Positions 55,135-64,000 of a stretch of 64,000 nt of DNA are shown here, piece by piece. The notes beneath the pieces are model-generated. The model had not been told where the DNA came from, did no database searches, and worked only from the letters and a program-made list of their open reading frames with translations. Position 1 is the stretch's first letter; each line of letters starts with the position of its first letter. The stretch comes from Calendula officinalis (Eukaryota; Streptophyta; Magnoliopsida; Asterales; Asteraceae): the NCBI GenBank assembly GCA_963853835.1, contig OY970820.1:23935873-23999872 (forward strand), written 5' to 3'. A program made the translations under genes and the position numbers.

Positions 55135-57554
55135 ATGATGCCCATGAAGACCAAGTCAACGGAACAGACTTCCATCCACGGGAGGATAGCGGCAGCCACG
55201 GTTGCCGGCGGTGATAATGAATGGGAGGTCCGACCAGGAGGAATGCTGGTACAGAAACGAGATCCAAATGAAGAACAGACACGTATACCTCCACCAACTA
55301 TTAGAGTTCGAGTAAAATACGGGTCTATACACCATGAAATCAATATCAGTTCTCAAGCTACATTCGGTAATTAATTATGTTATGGTGTACTTTATTTGAA
55401 ATTTGAAGTGTTTGTTTGACCAATTTTACATCTTTAATAATAAAATATATAATGTATTTGAGATTTTTTCTCAAATTAGTATTTTTCAGTCAAAATACTT
55501 ATTATTTCGTAATACCTGCCCTAACCAATTGAGTTACTAGACTTCTAGACCATATGTTCATTAGTTGACTAAATTACCTTTATGAACTTTTTAAATTTTA
55601 AAAAGTTGACCACCGCCAACCTTCTACGACCACAATCATCCATCATCACTACCGCCCGCCACCACTGACCATCCGCGACCACCACCACCACCACCCGCCA
55701 ATTAGTCATCGCAAAATGATTACATATTAACCACACCGTATAAAAATGTTTTGTTAACGATGATCTAAAGTTATCTTTAAAAAACTATTATATTTATAAA
55801 AAAGTTAAACTTTTTTAGTAGAAGGTAATTCTTAAAATGCTACAACTTCCTAATTTATGTTTTAACATATTATCGTTATTATTTTCCTACTTATGATTTA
55901 TTGTATGTATTTCTACAAGGGGAATTAAGGAAGATGTTATCCGGACCAACAGGACTACACCATGAAGATCAAAAACTAATGTACAAAAACAAAGAAAGAA
56001 GCTCGAAAACATATTTAGATGTTGTCGGTGTGAAGGATCGATCGAAAATGGTTCTGATGGAAGACCCGCTTAGCCAAGAAAAAAGGTTCATCGAAATGAG
56101 AAACAACGCAAAAATGGAGAAATCGGCTAAATCAATATCTGAAATTAGCTTAGAAGTCGATCGATTAGCTGGCCAGGTACATCATAATATACCATTACGG
56201 ATTTAAATTATGAGTTCATTTAAATATTATTAAACGTTTAATTCGTTGAGATTTGGATTGTGTGTAGGTGTCGGCTCTTGAATCTGTTGTCTCCAAAGGA
56301 GGGAAAGTGGCGGAGAAGACAATGTTGAATTTGATCGAGTTATTAATGAACCAACTACTTAAATTGGATGGAATCATGGCTGAAGGAGATGTTAAGTTGC
56401 AGAGGAAAATGCAGGTATCTAAATAAATATGTTTCCTATTTAATGTTGTTGTTAGAGGTATTTATTTCGACTATATAAATTAGAAATAATACTAATAATA
56501 AGTTCAAAATACTACAATTTAGTACTTCAGATTTGATTAACTAGGCCTTTTACTATTCTAAATTACTATAGGTGCATTATGGTATCTTAAACTTGACATT
56601 GTTTATTTAGTTTTCTCGCTCATTAATTTGATCGTGTTTTCTTACTTGTTTTACATTTTTTTGGAGCTTTTGACGATCCGAAAAATATATGTCTTTCTAA
56701 ATATATTGATATTAAAAGTAAATTACATGAAAAAATAAGACCATATTAGTGAGTCGGGTACTAAATCAACTATTTTATCAAGTTTAGGTAATAGGTATCA
56801 TGTTGTACATCTAATAATTTATAGTAGTATAAAATAGAGGTCAGCCAAATTCAAGATAACACAATTCATTTTAGCCTAACAATAATAAAGACGAAGACAG
56901 TTTTAAGACAGAATTTTAAAATGCGAGGATATGTGTAAATTATTATACTTCTAACGATTTATCAACCACATTGAGGTGATTGGTTATGCATAAACTGAAT
57001 ATTTGTACCGTCCTTACATCTTAAAGACTGGTACAATTATTATATCTTAATAAATAGCCCTTAATATTTCCTTATTAATAATAATAAAAATAATAATGTC
57101 ACTTTTATTTGACCGATTTTGTTATTTTATTTGATCGATTTTGTAGGTGAAAAGGGTCCAAAAGTACGTCGAAACTCTTGATGTTTTAAAGATTAAAAAT
57201 TCGATGGCGGGCACTAATGAGGGTCAAGTTCCCGAGCAGCCGTCTTCGCCAATAAAACAAAAACAAGAACAAGAACAAGAACAGAGGTATTCAAACAGGA
57301 ATGGTGTACCAAATGAACACAACAACCACCGCCAACCACCTAATCAACACAACAACCACCACCAGCCGCCGTTTCCTAATTCAAGACGGTCAGTTGGGAA
57401 TTTTTCATACGTTCCGGTGCCACCTAAGCATCAACAAGCATCGACATCAGGGGATGTTGTGGTAACTACACAATGGGAGACTTTTGATTCCATACCAACA
57501 TCATCAAGCAACAACAATACAATACATCCCAAATTCAGCTGGGATTTACTTTAA
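55135..57554 (+). CDS. BAG family molecular chaperone regulator (ubiquitin-like plus BAG domain), complete
   Basis: Four exons (55135-55366, 55920-56176, 56268-56414, 57147-57554) join in frame to 347 residues. BAG1-4-type proteins bind the Hsc70 ATPase domain through the BAG domain and act as nucleotide-exchange co-chaperones in stress and development. Seen: a conserved EWEVRPGGMLVQKRDP lead-in; a ubiquitin-like fold from about 55 to 130 (IRVRVKYGS, LRKMLSGPTGL, DQKLMYKNKER, KDRSKMVLMEDP); a BAG domain at about 150-230 (EVDRLAGQVSALESVV, LIELLMNQLLKLDGI, RKMQVKRVQKYVETLD); and a low-complexity tail rich in His/Asn/Gln/Pro ending near TTQWETFDS, a motif shared by plant BAG1-3. Three near ATGs (55135, 55138, 55144) compete. 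Intron 3 carries a MITE. Confidence 0.93.
55505..55735. repeat. Dispersed repeat with tRNA D-arm-like start in BAG intron 1
   Basis: It shares the motif order of 43505-43660: GCCCTAACCAATTGAGTTAC (minus strand resembles TAGCTCAGTTGGTTAG of tRNAs), TTGACTAAAT, an AT stretch, then CACCACCACC and CCAATTAGTCA. Its boundaries are unclear. Confidence 0.4.
56516..56880. mobile_element. Diverged MITE in BAG intron 3, same family as F-box intron 4
   Basis: TTAGTACTTCAGATTTG...GGTGCATTATGGTATCTTAAACTTGACA is mirrored by TCAAGTTTAGGTAATAGGTATCATGTTGTAC...TTCATTTTAGCC. This matches the GGTACCTTGAACTTG/GGTACCATGTTGCACC layout at 42294-42661. Confidence 0.6.
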
Positions 57555-57938
57555 TTTAGTTTATTAAAAAGAAAAATATAAGAAATAATATATCATATGA
57601 TCGATCAGTTTCTATAGTACTGTGTGAAAGTGGAATGTTTCTTTTGGATTTGATCACAACTTGGAATGGCATCTATGGTCTATTCTTTACTGTACCTACA
57701 CTTTTTCTATTATCATACTTCTTTTAATACTTCACAAATAAAGGGGTTGTTATTATACTAATAAAATACCATTCTAGTTTCCTCTTAAAATTTCCTTCAT
57801 TTTTCTCATTACATGATTTTACTGTATAAAATCTTGTATTGTTGTTTTAATCATAAAATAAGATTGTTATATGTTTTTATTTATGAGTGATACTTCTTAT
57901 GCACAAAAAAATGTCAGTAGATCAACCAAATCCCAATT
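57555..57938. other. BAG 3' flank
   Basis: No gene. 3'-UTR-like DNA follows the stop, with AATAAA-type strings (57735-57745), then AT-rich sequence up to the LTR. CAATT at 57934-57938 is the expected left TSD of the next element. Confidence 0.6.
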
Positions 57939-58556
57939 TGTTGGAGCAAAACACAGATCAACTTATTACTGATGCTGCAGTTAGTATTGATTATACTTAG
58001 TACTGATGGGGCAGAACATGTTACTACTGAAGAAGTTGATACTGATGATACTATAACTAAGTTACTACTGATCATGCACAGATTGAAGATACTACTGATC
58101 TTAGTAGTTACTACTGACGATGGTTTCTGGACTTACTACTGATCACCAAGTTTACTACTGATGTTACATATTTACTACTGGTGATGAGTTTTACTACTGA
58201 TACGCGTTTATGGAACATATCAAGTCCGAGATCTTCGCAGAGATAGTTATAGAATGTAATTAAATGTATATCTTTTATAATTCGATGTAAATCAAATCCT
58301 AGAATAACTAGGGTAAATAGTTTAGCTTCAAGGACTATTATATATAAGTTCCTTACGAATTGTAAACGTACGTGTGTATTGTTAACTTGATAATATACAT
58401 TGAAGCTTTTTGTGAAACTGTGTTCGTAATACTTTGCATGTTATTTACAGTTCATTGTTCTTAATTACATTGATATAGTGTTGATCCGCTGCAACTTCTA
58501 TATTCAATTAGATCTAAGGTGTTTATTAACTTGTCTATAGTTAATCGATCCTGACA
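57939..58556 (+). repeat. 5' LTR of Sirevirus copy 2
   Basis: 618 bp, TGTTGGAGC...ATCCTGACA, with the TACTACTG (= CAGTAGTA) cluster at about 57960-58205. It differs from the copy 1 LTRs at many more positions than those differ from each other, so it is a separate insertion lineage. Confidence 0.93.
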
Positions 58557-58558
58557 AG

Positions 58559-58570
58559 TGGTATCAGAGC
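58559..58570 (+). other. Primer binding site of Sirevirus copy 2
   Basis: TGGTATCAGAGC begins two bases after the LTR; it matches the Met-tRNA-type PBS of copy 1. Confidence 0.9.
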
Positions 58571-58644
58571 GTTTGGTTCTAGATCTACTATTTGTTAAGA
58601 ACAACAAAAAGTTTTAATCTTTTAAAACACACACATTGTTAATC

Positions 58645-61212
58645 ATGACGGATAACAATGAAAGCACTCAGGCCAATAAAATCCCTATACTCACTCCCAA
58701 TAACTTTGGGATGTGGAAGAATCGTATTAAGCAATACATGCTTATTACAGATTATTCTATGTGGGAAGTTGTCCTTGAAGGAAACAAAACTGGTCCTGGT
58801 ATAGCAAGCAGCTCTGCAACTGAGGCAGATAAACTTAAATGTGAGAAGGAGAAGAAAGATAAAGGAATCGAACTCAAAACTCTAAGTACTCTCCTACTGG
58901 CCATTCCTAATGACTATCAACATCTCTTTGTTGAGTATGATGATGCAAAGGTACTTTGGGAAGCACTGGAGAAGAGATTCGTTGGGACTAAGAGCACCAA
59001 AAGGAACATGAAGTCTGTTCTCAAACAAGACTTTGAAAATTTCAAAGGAAAGCCCAATGAAACACTCACTCAAGTGTTTGACAGATTCAACAAATTAATT
59101 GGTGAACTTAACCAGGTTGGGGTTAAGATGGATCAAGAAGATGTCAACATGAAGTTCCTAAGATCTCTTAGTGAAGAATGGGCTATGTACACAGTGGTAT
59201 ATAGACAGAGAGATGCACTAGAAGAAAAGGAGTTGGATGAACTATATAATGATCTCAGAGTATTTGAAACTGAGGTAAACCAAAAGAACCCTTCTATCTC
59301 TTCTAATAATGCTGCATTTGTCTCTAGTACAGGTCAAGGTCAGGAAACATTCACAGGAAAGGCTGCAGATTCTGAGGATACTGCAAGGGAATCCTTCTTC
59401 ACTAGTCATGTGCATACTGCATTGATTAGTGATGACTTGGAACAATTGAATCCAGATGATCTTGAGGAGATGGATCTTAAATGGCAGATGGCTATGCTGA
59501 GCCTAAGGACCAAAAGATTCTTAAAAAGAACTGGTAGGACAAGCCTCAACTTCAACAAAGGTGACAAAGCAGGATTTGACAAGACTAAAGTCAAATGCTA
59601 CAACTGTAACAACCTTGGTCACTTTGCAAAAGAATGTCCTCAACCAGACAAAAGATCAAAATCAACTGCTCTTGTTTCACAACAAGGACAAGGCTATGAC
59701 TGGAGCTTCCAAGCAGAAGAGCATGCTCAAAATCAAGCTCTCATGGCCTTTACTGACAACAAAACTGAGGTAAAATCTAAACCTTGTACTCCTGAATGTG
59801 CTAAAATTATTAAAAACTTAGAAAAAGAAAACACTAAATTGAATGAAGATTTAGCAAAAGCAGTCAGAAGAAATCATGAGTTTGATAGTGTAATTGCTGA
59901 TCAAGAACATCAAATAAAGGTGTACAAGATGATTGATCAAAGGATAAAGGAAGAATTGCTTCAGGCTGTGGATGAGAAAGAGTTTTATGAAACAAAAAAT
60001 AAAGAACTAACAAGTAAAATAGAAGAATGTCAGCTTAAAATTGAACAAAATAAATTGACAATTAAAAAGTTTGAAAGAAGCACTAAAATTCTTGATGAAT
60101 TAACTAATAATCAAACTACCGAAAAAGTTGTTCATGGGGTGGGATATCATGCTGTACCACCTCCATATAAAATCATTCCACCACTTAAAAGAAGTTCAGA
60201 AAGAATCATTAATGAATTAAAAACTGAAAATCAAACTGAATCACTTAATGAAACATCTGAATCAAATGATTCTTCTGATGATGATCAATCAATTGAATTT
60301 ACAATCTCTCAAACTGAATCACCAAAATCAATTGATACAAGTTTTCACACAGCACAAAGTCCAAATGAATCTCCCAAATATGATGCAGAAAATGTACCAA
60401 AAATTTTAACAAGGGGAAATGAAAGAAATAAAAATCAACTCTTAGATCAAAGAATACCTGAAGGTGCTAAAAATAAGAAATTAAGATGTGTTATATGCAA
60501 CAAAATGAACCATTTAGCAAAAGATTGTCACTTCAATCCAATAAATTGCAAAGAGTTAAAGGAATTTAAAATTTTTAAAGAAAATGCAAAAACTCAAAAG
60601 TTAAAAGATACTACTGGTCCTTCAGTAGTAAATAAAATTAAACCTCCAATTGATGAAACACCAAGATTTGGAAGAAGTGCACCAAGATTTGTGCAAAACA
60701 GAAGAGTTGGAAGCCCAAAGAACAGCAATTACTTTAAGAACAATGGAAAATCCAATCAAAATAAACAATATTTTAAAATTTCCAACACCAGTAAAAACTT
60801 TAACAATTTTACTACTGGTGTTATCCCTCATTATAATGCTGTATGGTACCAGTACAAGAATACTACTGGTAAAAACCCTAATTTCAAAAATACTACTGCT
60901 CCCAAAACAACTTTCAAAAATACTACTGGTGTCAACCCTAAAAACACTACTGGTCAATCTAAAAATGGTAAGTACCAAAATACTACTGGTCCATCAGTAG
61001 TAAAACATTCAAAAGCAAAAAATCATGGGTATAAACCAAGATCAGTAGGAAATTATCACACCAGTAATACTTTAAAAAGGGCAGTAGTAAAACAAAACAC
61101 CAGTACTAAACAAGTATGGGTACCAAAAATGTTTAAAGTTAAATCCCCAAAAGCTTATTTCTCAAAGGATGAACCCAAGACATATAAAGCTTGGGTTCCC
61201 AAACTTAACTAA
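58645..61212 (+). CDS. Sirevirus gag polyprotein, intact
   Basis: 855 codons from ATG 58645; a frame extension of three codons upstream starts at a non-ATG. The capsid-like N-terminus (NNFGMWKNRIKQYML to about residue 230) is of copia gag type. A first knuckle, CYNCNNLGHFAKEC, lies near residue 318. A long coiled-coil-prone Glu/Lys stretch (KIIKNLEKENTKLNEDLAKA, IEECQLKIEQNKLTIKKFE) runs from about 385 to 490. A Ser/Glu-rich linker and a second knuckle (CVICNKMNHLAKDC, near 616) follow. The Asn/Lys-rich tail repeats (N/D)TTG about seven times, each encoded by ACTACTGGT. It would form the particle and bind genomic RNA. Coiled coils and two knuckles with an unusually long gag fit Sireviruses. 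Confidence 0.92.
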   Translation: MTDNNESTQANKIPILTPNNFGMWKNRIKQYMLITDYSMWEVVLEGNKTGPGIASSSATEADKLKCEKEKKDKGIELKTLSTLLLAIPNDYQHLFVEYDDAKVLWEALEKRFVGTKSTKRNMKSVLKQDFENFKGKPNETLTQVFDRFNKLIGELNQVGVKMDQEDVNMKFLRSLSEEWAMYTVVYRQRDALEEKELDELYNDLRVFETEVNQKNPSISSNNAAFVSSTGQGQETFTGKAADSEDTARESFFTSHVHTALISDDLEQLNPDDLEEMDLKWQMAMLSLRTKRFLKRTGRTSLNFNKGDKAGFDKTKVKCYNCNNLGHFAKECPQPDKRSKSTALVSQQGQGYDWSFQAEEHAQNQALMAFTDNKTEVKSKPCTPECAKIIKNLEKENTKLNEDLAKAVRRNHEFDSVIADQEHQIKVYKMIDQRIKEELLQAVDEKEFYETKNKELTSKIEECQLKIEQNKLTIKKFERSTKILDELTNNQTTEKVVHGVGYHAVPPPYKIIPPLKRSSERIINELKTENQTESLNETSESNDSSDDDQSIEFTISQTESPKSIDTSFHTAQSPNESPKYDAENVPKILTRGNERNKNQLLDQRIPEGAKNKKLRCVICNKMNHLAKDCHFNPINCKELKEFKIFKENAKTQKLKDTTGPSVVNKIKPPIDETPRFGRSAPRFVQNRRVGSPKNSNYFKNNGKSNQNKQYFKISNTSKNFNNFTTGVIPHYNAVWYQYKNTTGKNPNFKNTTAPKTTFKNTTGVNPKNTTGQSKNGKYQNTTGPSVVKHSKAKNHGYKPRSVGNYHTSNTLKRAVVKQNTSTKQVWVPKMFKVKSPKAYFSKDEPKTYKAWVPKLN

Positions 61213-64000
61213 TCCTTTACTCATTTGTGCAGAGCATTCAGATCCCAGAAGAAGGAAGAACATGGCATATTGATAGTGGATGCTCAAGGCACATGACTGG
61301 AAATCTGCAAATTCTTAAAGATTTCAAGTCATTTGATGGAGGATATGTGGCATTTGGTGAGAATCCAAAGGGAGGTAAGATTACAGGTAAAGGTACTGTT
61401 ACAAATGGCAAAATTACCTTTGATGATGTATTTTATGTAGCTGAACTAAAATACAATCTTGTCAGTGTGTCTCAAGTGTGTGATAAGAAGAACAAAATTC
61501 TTTTCACAGACATTGAGTGTATCATTCTTTCTCCTGATTTTATTTTAGATGAAAAATATGTTGTTTTAAGAACTCCAAGGAGAAACAATGTGTATTGCCT
61601 AGATATAGGGGGAGAACTCATTTCTACAAATGAGATCAACTGTTTTATATCCAAGGCAAACACTACTGAATCAGAACTATGGCATAGAAGGATGTGTCAC
61701 ACAAATTTCAAAAACATGAATAATTTAGTAAAAAGAAATCTAGTCATTGGACTACCTCAAAAACAATTCATGTGTGATCATCATTGTGTTGCATGCCTAA
61801 AAGGTAAACAACACAAGACTTCTCATAAGTCCAAAACTGTGAACTCTATTTCTGTTCCTTTACAGCTCTTACATATGGACCTTTTTGGACCAACAAATGT
61901 AATGAGTATTGGAAAGAAACAATATTGTCTTGTTATTACTGATGATTTTTCCAGATATACATGGGTGTTCTTTCTCAGGACAAAGGATGAAACAAGTGAA
62001 CTCATAAAGAACTTAATTGTCAAACTGGAGAACACATCTGATCAAAAAGTTAAAGCCATAAGATGTGATAATGGCACAGAATTTAAAAATGCTAACTTAA
62101 TTAACTTTTGTGATCTTAAAGGGATTGACAGGCAATACAGCTCACCTAGAACTCCACAACAAAATGGTGTAGCTGAAAGAAGAAATAGAACCATCATTGA
62201 AGCAGCAAGATCAATGCTTGCAGACTCAAAATTACCAATTACTTTTTGGGCTGAAGCTGTTAATACTGCCTGTTATGTACAGAACAGAGTATTAATAGTA
62301 AAGCCACATTTTAAAACACCTTATGAACTCTTTAATAAAAGAAAACCTTCTATAAGTTTTTTAAAATCATTTGGTTGTCCTTGTACTATTTTGATTACAA
62401 GAGAACAAATTGGTAAGTTTGACTGCAAATCTGATGATGGAATCTTTGTGGGATATTCTACTCAAAGCAAATCATATAGAGTATTCAACAAAAGACTAAG
62501 GATAATTGAAGAAAGCATAAATGTATCCTTTAATGAAAATGTCTCTAATGAACAAGGAAATGGTCCAGATTGGCTATTTGACATAGACAATCTAACCAAA
62601 TCCTTTAATTCTAACATGAACTTCAATGCAGGTAATTCAAATTGTCACAATCAAAAGGAAGGAACATCATCAGTTAATACTGGTCAAGAGGAAATGAGAT
62701 ACATTGTAGTTAATACTGCTCCAATAGTTAATACTGATGTCAGTAATAACTCAAGTTCTGGAACCAGTAGTAACTCTGAGAATGAGGACAGTAGTAATTC
62801 AAATACTACTGATACCAGTAATAGTACTCAAAATACTACTGGTCCCAACAATAACCTAGATTCTCAAGATACTACTGATACCAGTAACAACAACATCACT
62901 ACTGATCTCAATGAAGACAATGGCAGTAGTAACTTTGACCAAGATGATGATGAACCAAACTTAAATGACAATGAAGGATCTCAAGATGAACAACTGCCTG
63001 AGACAAATGAGTCCAATCTTGAAAATCAACTAGTAGTTGATAAAGCTACAACTACAAGGACTCAGAAGAACCATCCATTAGACCTTGTTCTAAGTGATGT
63101 TAACTCACCACTACAAACAAGAAGCAAATTAAACAAAAGCTTAACTGCAAATATGTGTAATATAAGTCTAATTGCTAATGAATGTATGTTTGAATGCTTT
63201 CTGTCTCAGGATGAACCAAAGAAGATCCAACAAGCAATGAAGGACTCAAACTGGATTGAGGCAATGCAAGAAGAACTCCTTCAATTTAAATTACAAGCTG
63301 TTTGGACACTTGTACCTCTACCCAAAGGAAAAAGAGCCATTGGAACAAGATGGATCTTCAGAAACAAGAAAGATGAAAGAGGTATAGTGATCAAGAACAA
63401 AGCCAGACTTGTAGCCCAAGGATACACTCAAGAAGAAGGAATAGACTATGATGAAGTATATGCTCCTATTGCTAGAATTGAAGCCATAAGAATATTTCTA
63501 GCATATGCTTCATTCAAGAAATTCAAAGTATATCAAATGGATGTGAAGAGTGCATTTCTGTATGGGAAGATTGAAGAAGAGGTCTATGTATGCCAACCTC
63601 CAGGTTTTGAAGATCCAAAACATGGTGATTATGTGTTCAAATTGGATAAAGCTCTATATGGCCTACATCAGGCACCAAGAGCATGGTATGACACATTATC
63701 ATCATACCTATTGAAGAACAACTTTAAAAGAGGAGCCATTGATAAAACTTTGTTTACAAAGAAAGTCAAAGATGATATTCTACTGGTACAAATCTATGTA
63801 GATGATATCATCTTTGGTTCAACCAATGATTTACTATGCAAAGAATTTGAAGAACTGATGCAAATTATATTCAAGATGAGCTCTATGGGTCCAATGAACT
63901 TCTTCCTTGGACTCCAAGTCAATCAAAGAACAGATGACATTTTGATAAATCAATCAAAATATGTCAAAGACATCTTGGAAAAATTCGATTTGAAAGACAG
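61209..64000 (+). CDS. Sirevirus pol, partial at window end
   Basis: The frame is open from 61209 to the last base. It shows the same protein as 21214-24726: WHIDSGCSRHMTG, HRRMCH...CVACLKGK, LHMDLFGP, RCDNGTEF, QQNGVAERRNRT, RT with ARLVAQGY, MDVKSAFLYG and IYVDDIIFGS (near 63800). RNase H is beyond the window. It is one base back from the gag frame, and the previous in-frame stop is 61206-61208, so no ATG-based start near the gag end is visible. Expression probably needs a recoding or splicing step. The Ser/Asn/Thr linker again contains many ACTACTG motifs. Confidence 0.9.

Larger units (their letters stand above)
57939..64000 (+). mobile_element. Ty1/copia Sirevirus-like retrotransposon, copy 2, runs off the window
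   Basis: It has the same family, 618-bp LTR length and gene order as copy 1 but lies on the plus strand. The 5' LTR, PBS, complete gag and about 2.77 kb of pol are present; RNase H, the 3' ORF and the 3' LTR lie beyond the window. Gag is uninterrupted and I found no stop in the visible pol, so this copy could be the more active one. Confidence 0.93.

Noticed and set aside
55505..55535. tRNA gene on the minus strand
   Set aside because: Only a D-arm-like string is present; there is no acceptor stem, anticodon arm or T-arm at the right spacing.
60961..61233. Strong donor-like ATG/GTAAGTA at 60968 as source of a gag-pol splice
   Set aside because: Joining 60967 to 61233 is out of phase with pol and gives an early stop; donors at 59274 and 59769 are in phase and were kept as the hypothesis instead.

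Overview
The window is nuclear DNA of a flowering plant, almost certainly a eudicot. It is AT-rich, and its GT-AG split genes encode plant-specific proteins (PP2-A F-box, SEUSS-like, CCB2, plant BAG). It is packed with Ty1/copia and Ty3/gypsy LTR retrotransposons, Stowaway/Tourist-like MITEs, hAT-like elements, a Helitron-like element and LINE/SINE remnants. I cannot name the species; an asterid is a guess from the style of the copia element's extra 3' ORF.

Layout. 1-12.1 kb: arrays of the 14-bp perfect palindrome AATCACATGTGATT (about 12 copies at 9-676, then a 132-bp tandem repeat at 11191-12114). The locus is split by a decayed Ty3/gypsy element (964-10386, TSD TTTAC), which itself carries a small non-autonomous copia-type element (3155-5886). 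12.1-16.0 kb: no convincing gene, but a three-level nest of MITEs. 16.06-33.75 kb: an F-box PP2-A gene broken in exon 2 by a young 14.7-kb Sirevirus-like copia element (16579-31271, TSD CCCAC, LTRs 4 differences in 618 bp). That element contains the 5' half of a second gypsy element. 33.75-40.2 kb: gene-free, with two hAT-like elements, one holding a Helitron-like insertion with an array of inverted TTTGACTT/AAGTCAAA hairpins.

40.9-57.6 kb is the gene island: an At4g00755-type F-box gene (+), a SEUSS-like corepressor (-, tail-to-tail with it), CCB2 for cytochrome b6f assembly (+, head-to-head with SEUSS-like) and a BAG co-chaperone (+). All four can be spliced conceptually into complete frames from visible GT-AG sites. 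They do unrelated jobs and do not form a functional cluster. 57939 to the window end: a second Sirevirus of the same family, in the opposite orientation, with an intact gag and a pol that runs off the window.

The most unusual signals are not genes but short repeated DNA motifs: the AATCACATGTGATT arrays, the CAGTAGTA motif that fills both non-coding and coding parts of the Sirevirus in several reading frames, and the TTTGACTT hairpin array. Positions, splice sites and difference counts were read by eye; family names come from recognisable motifs, not from database searches.
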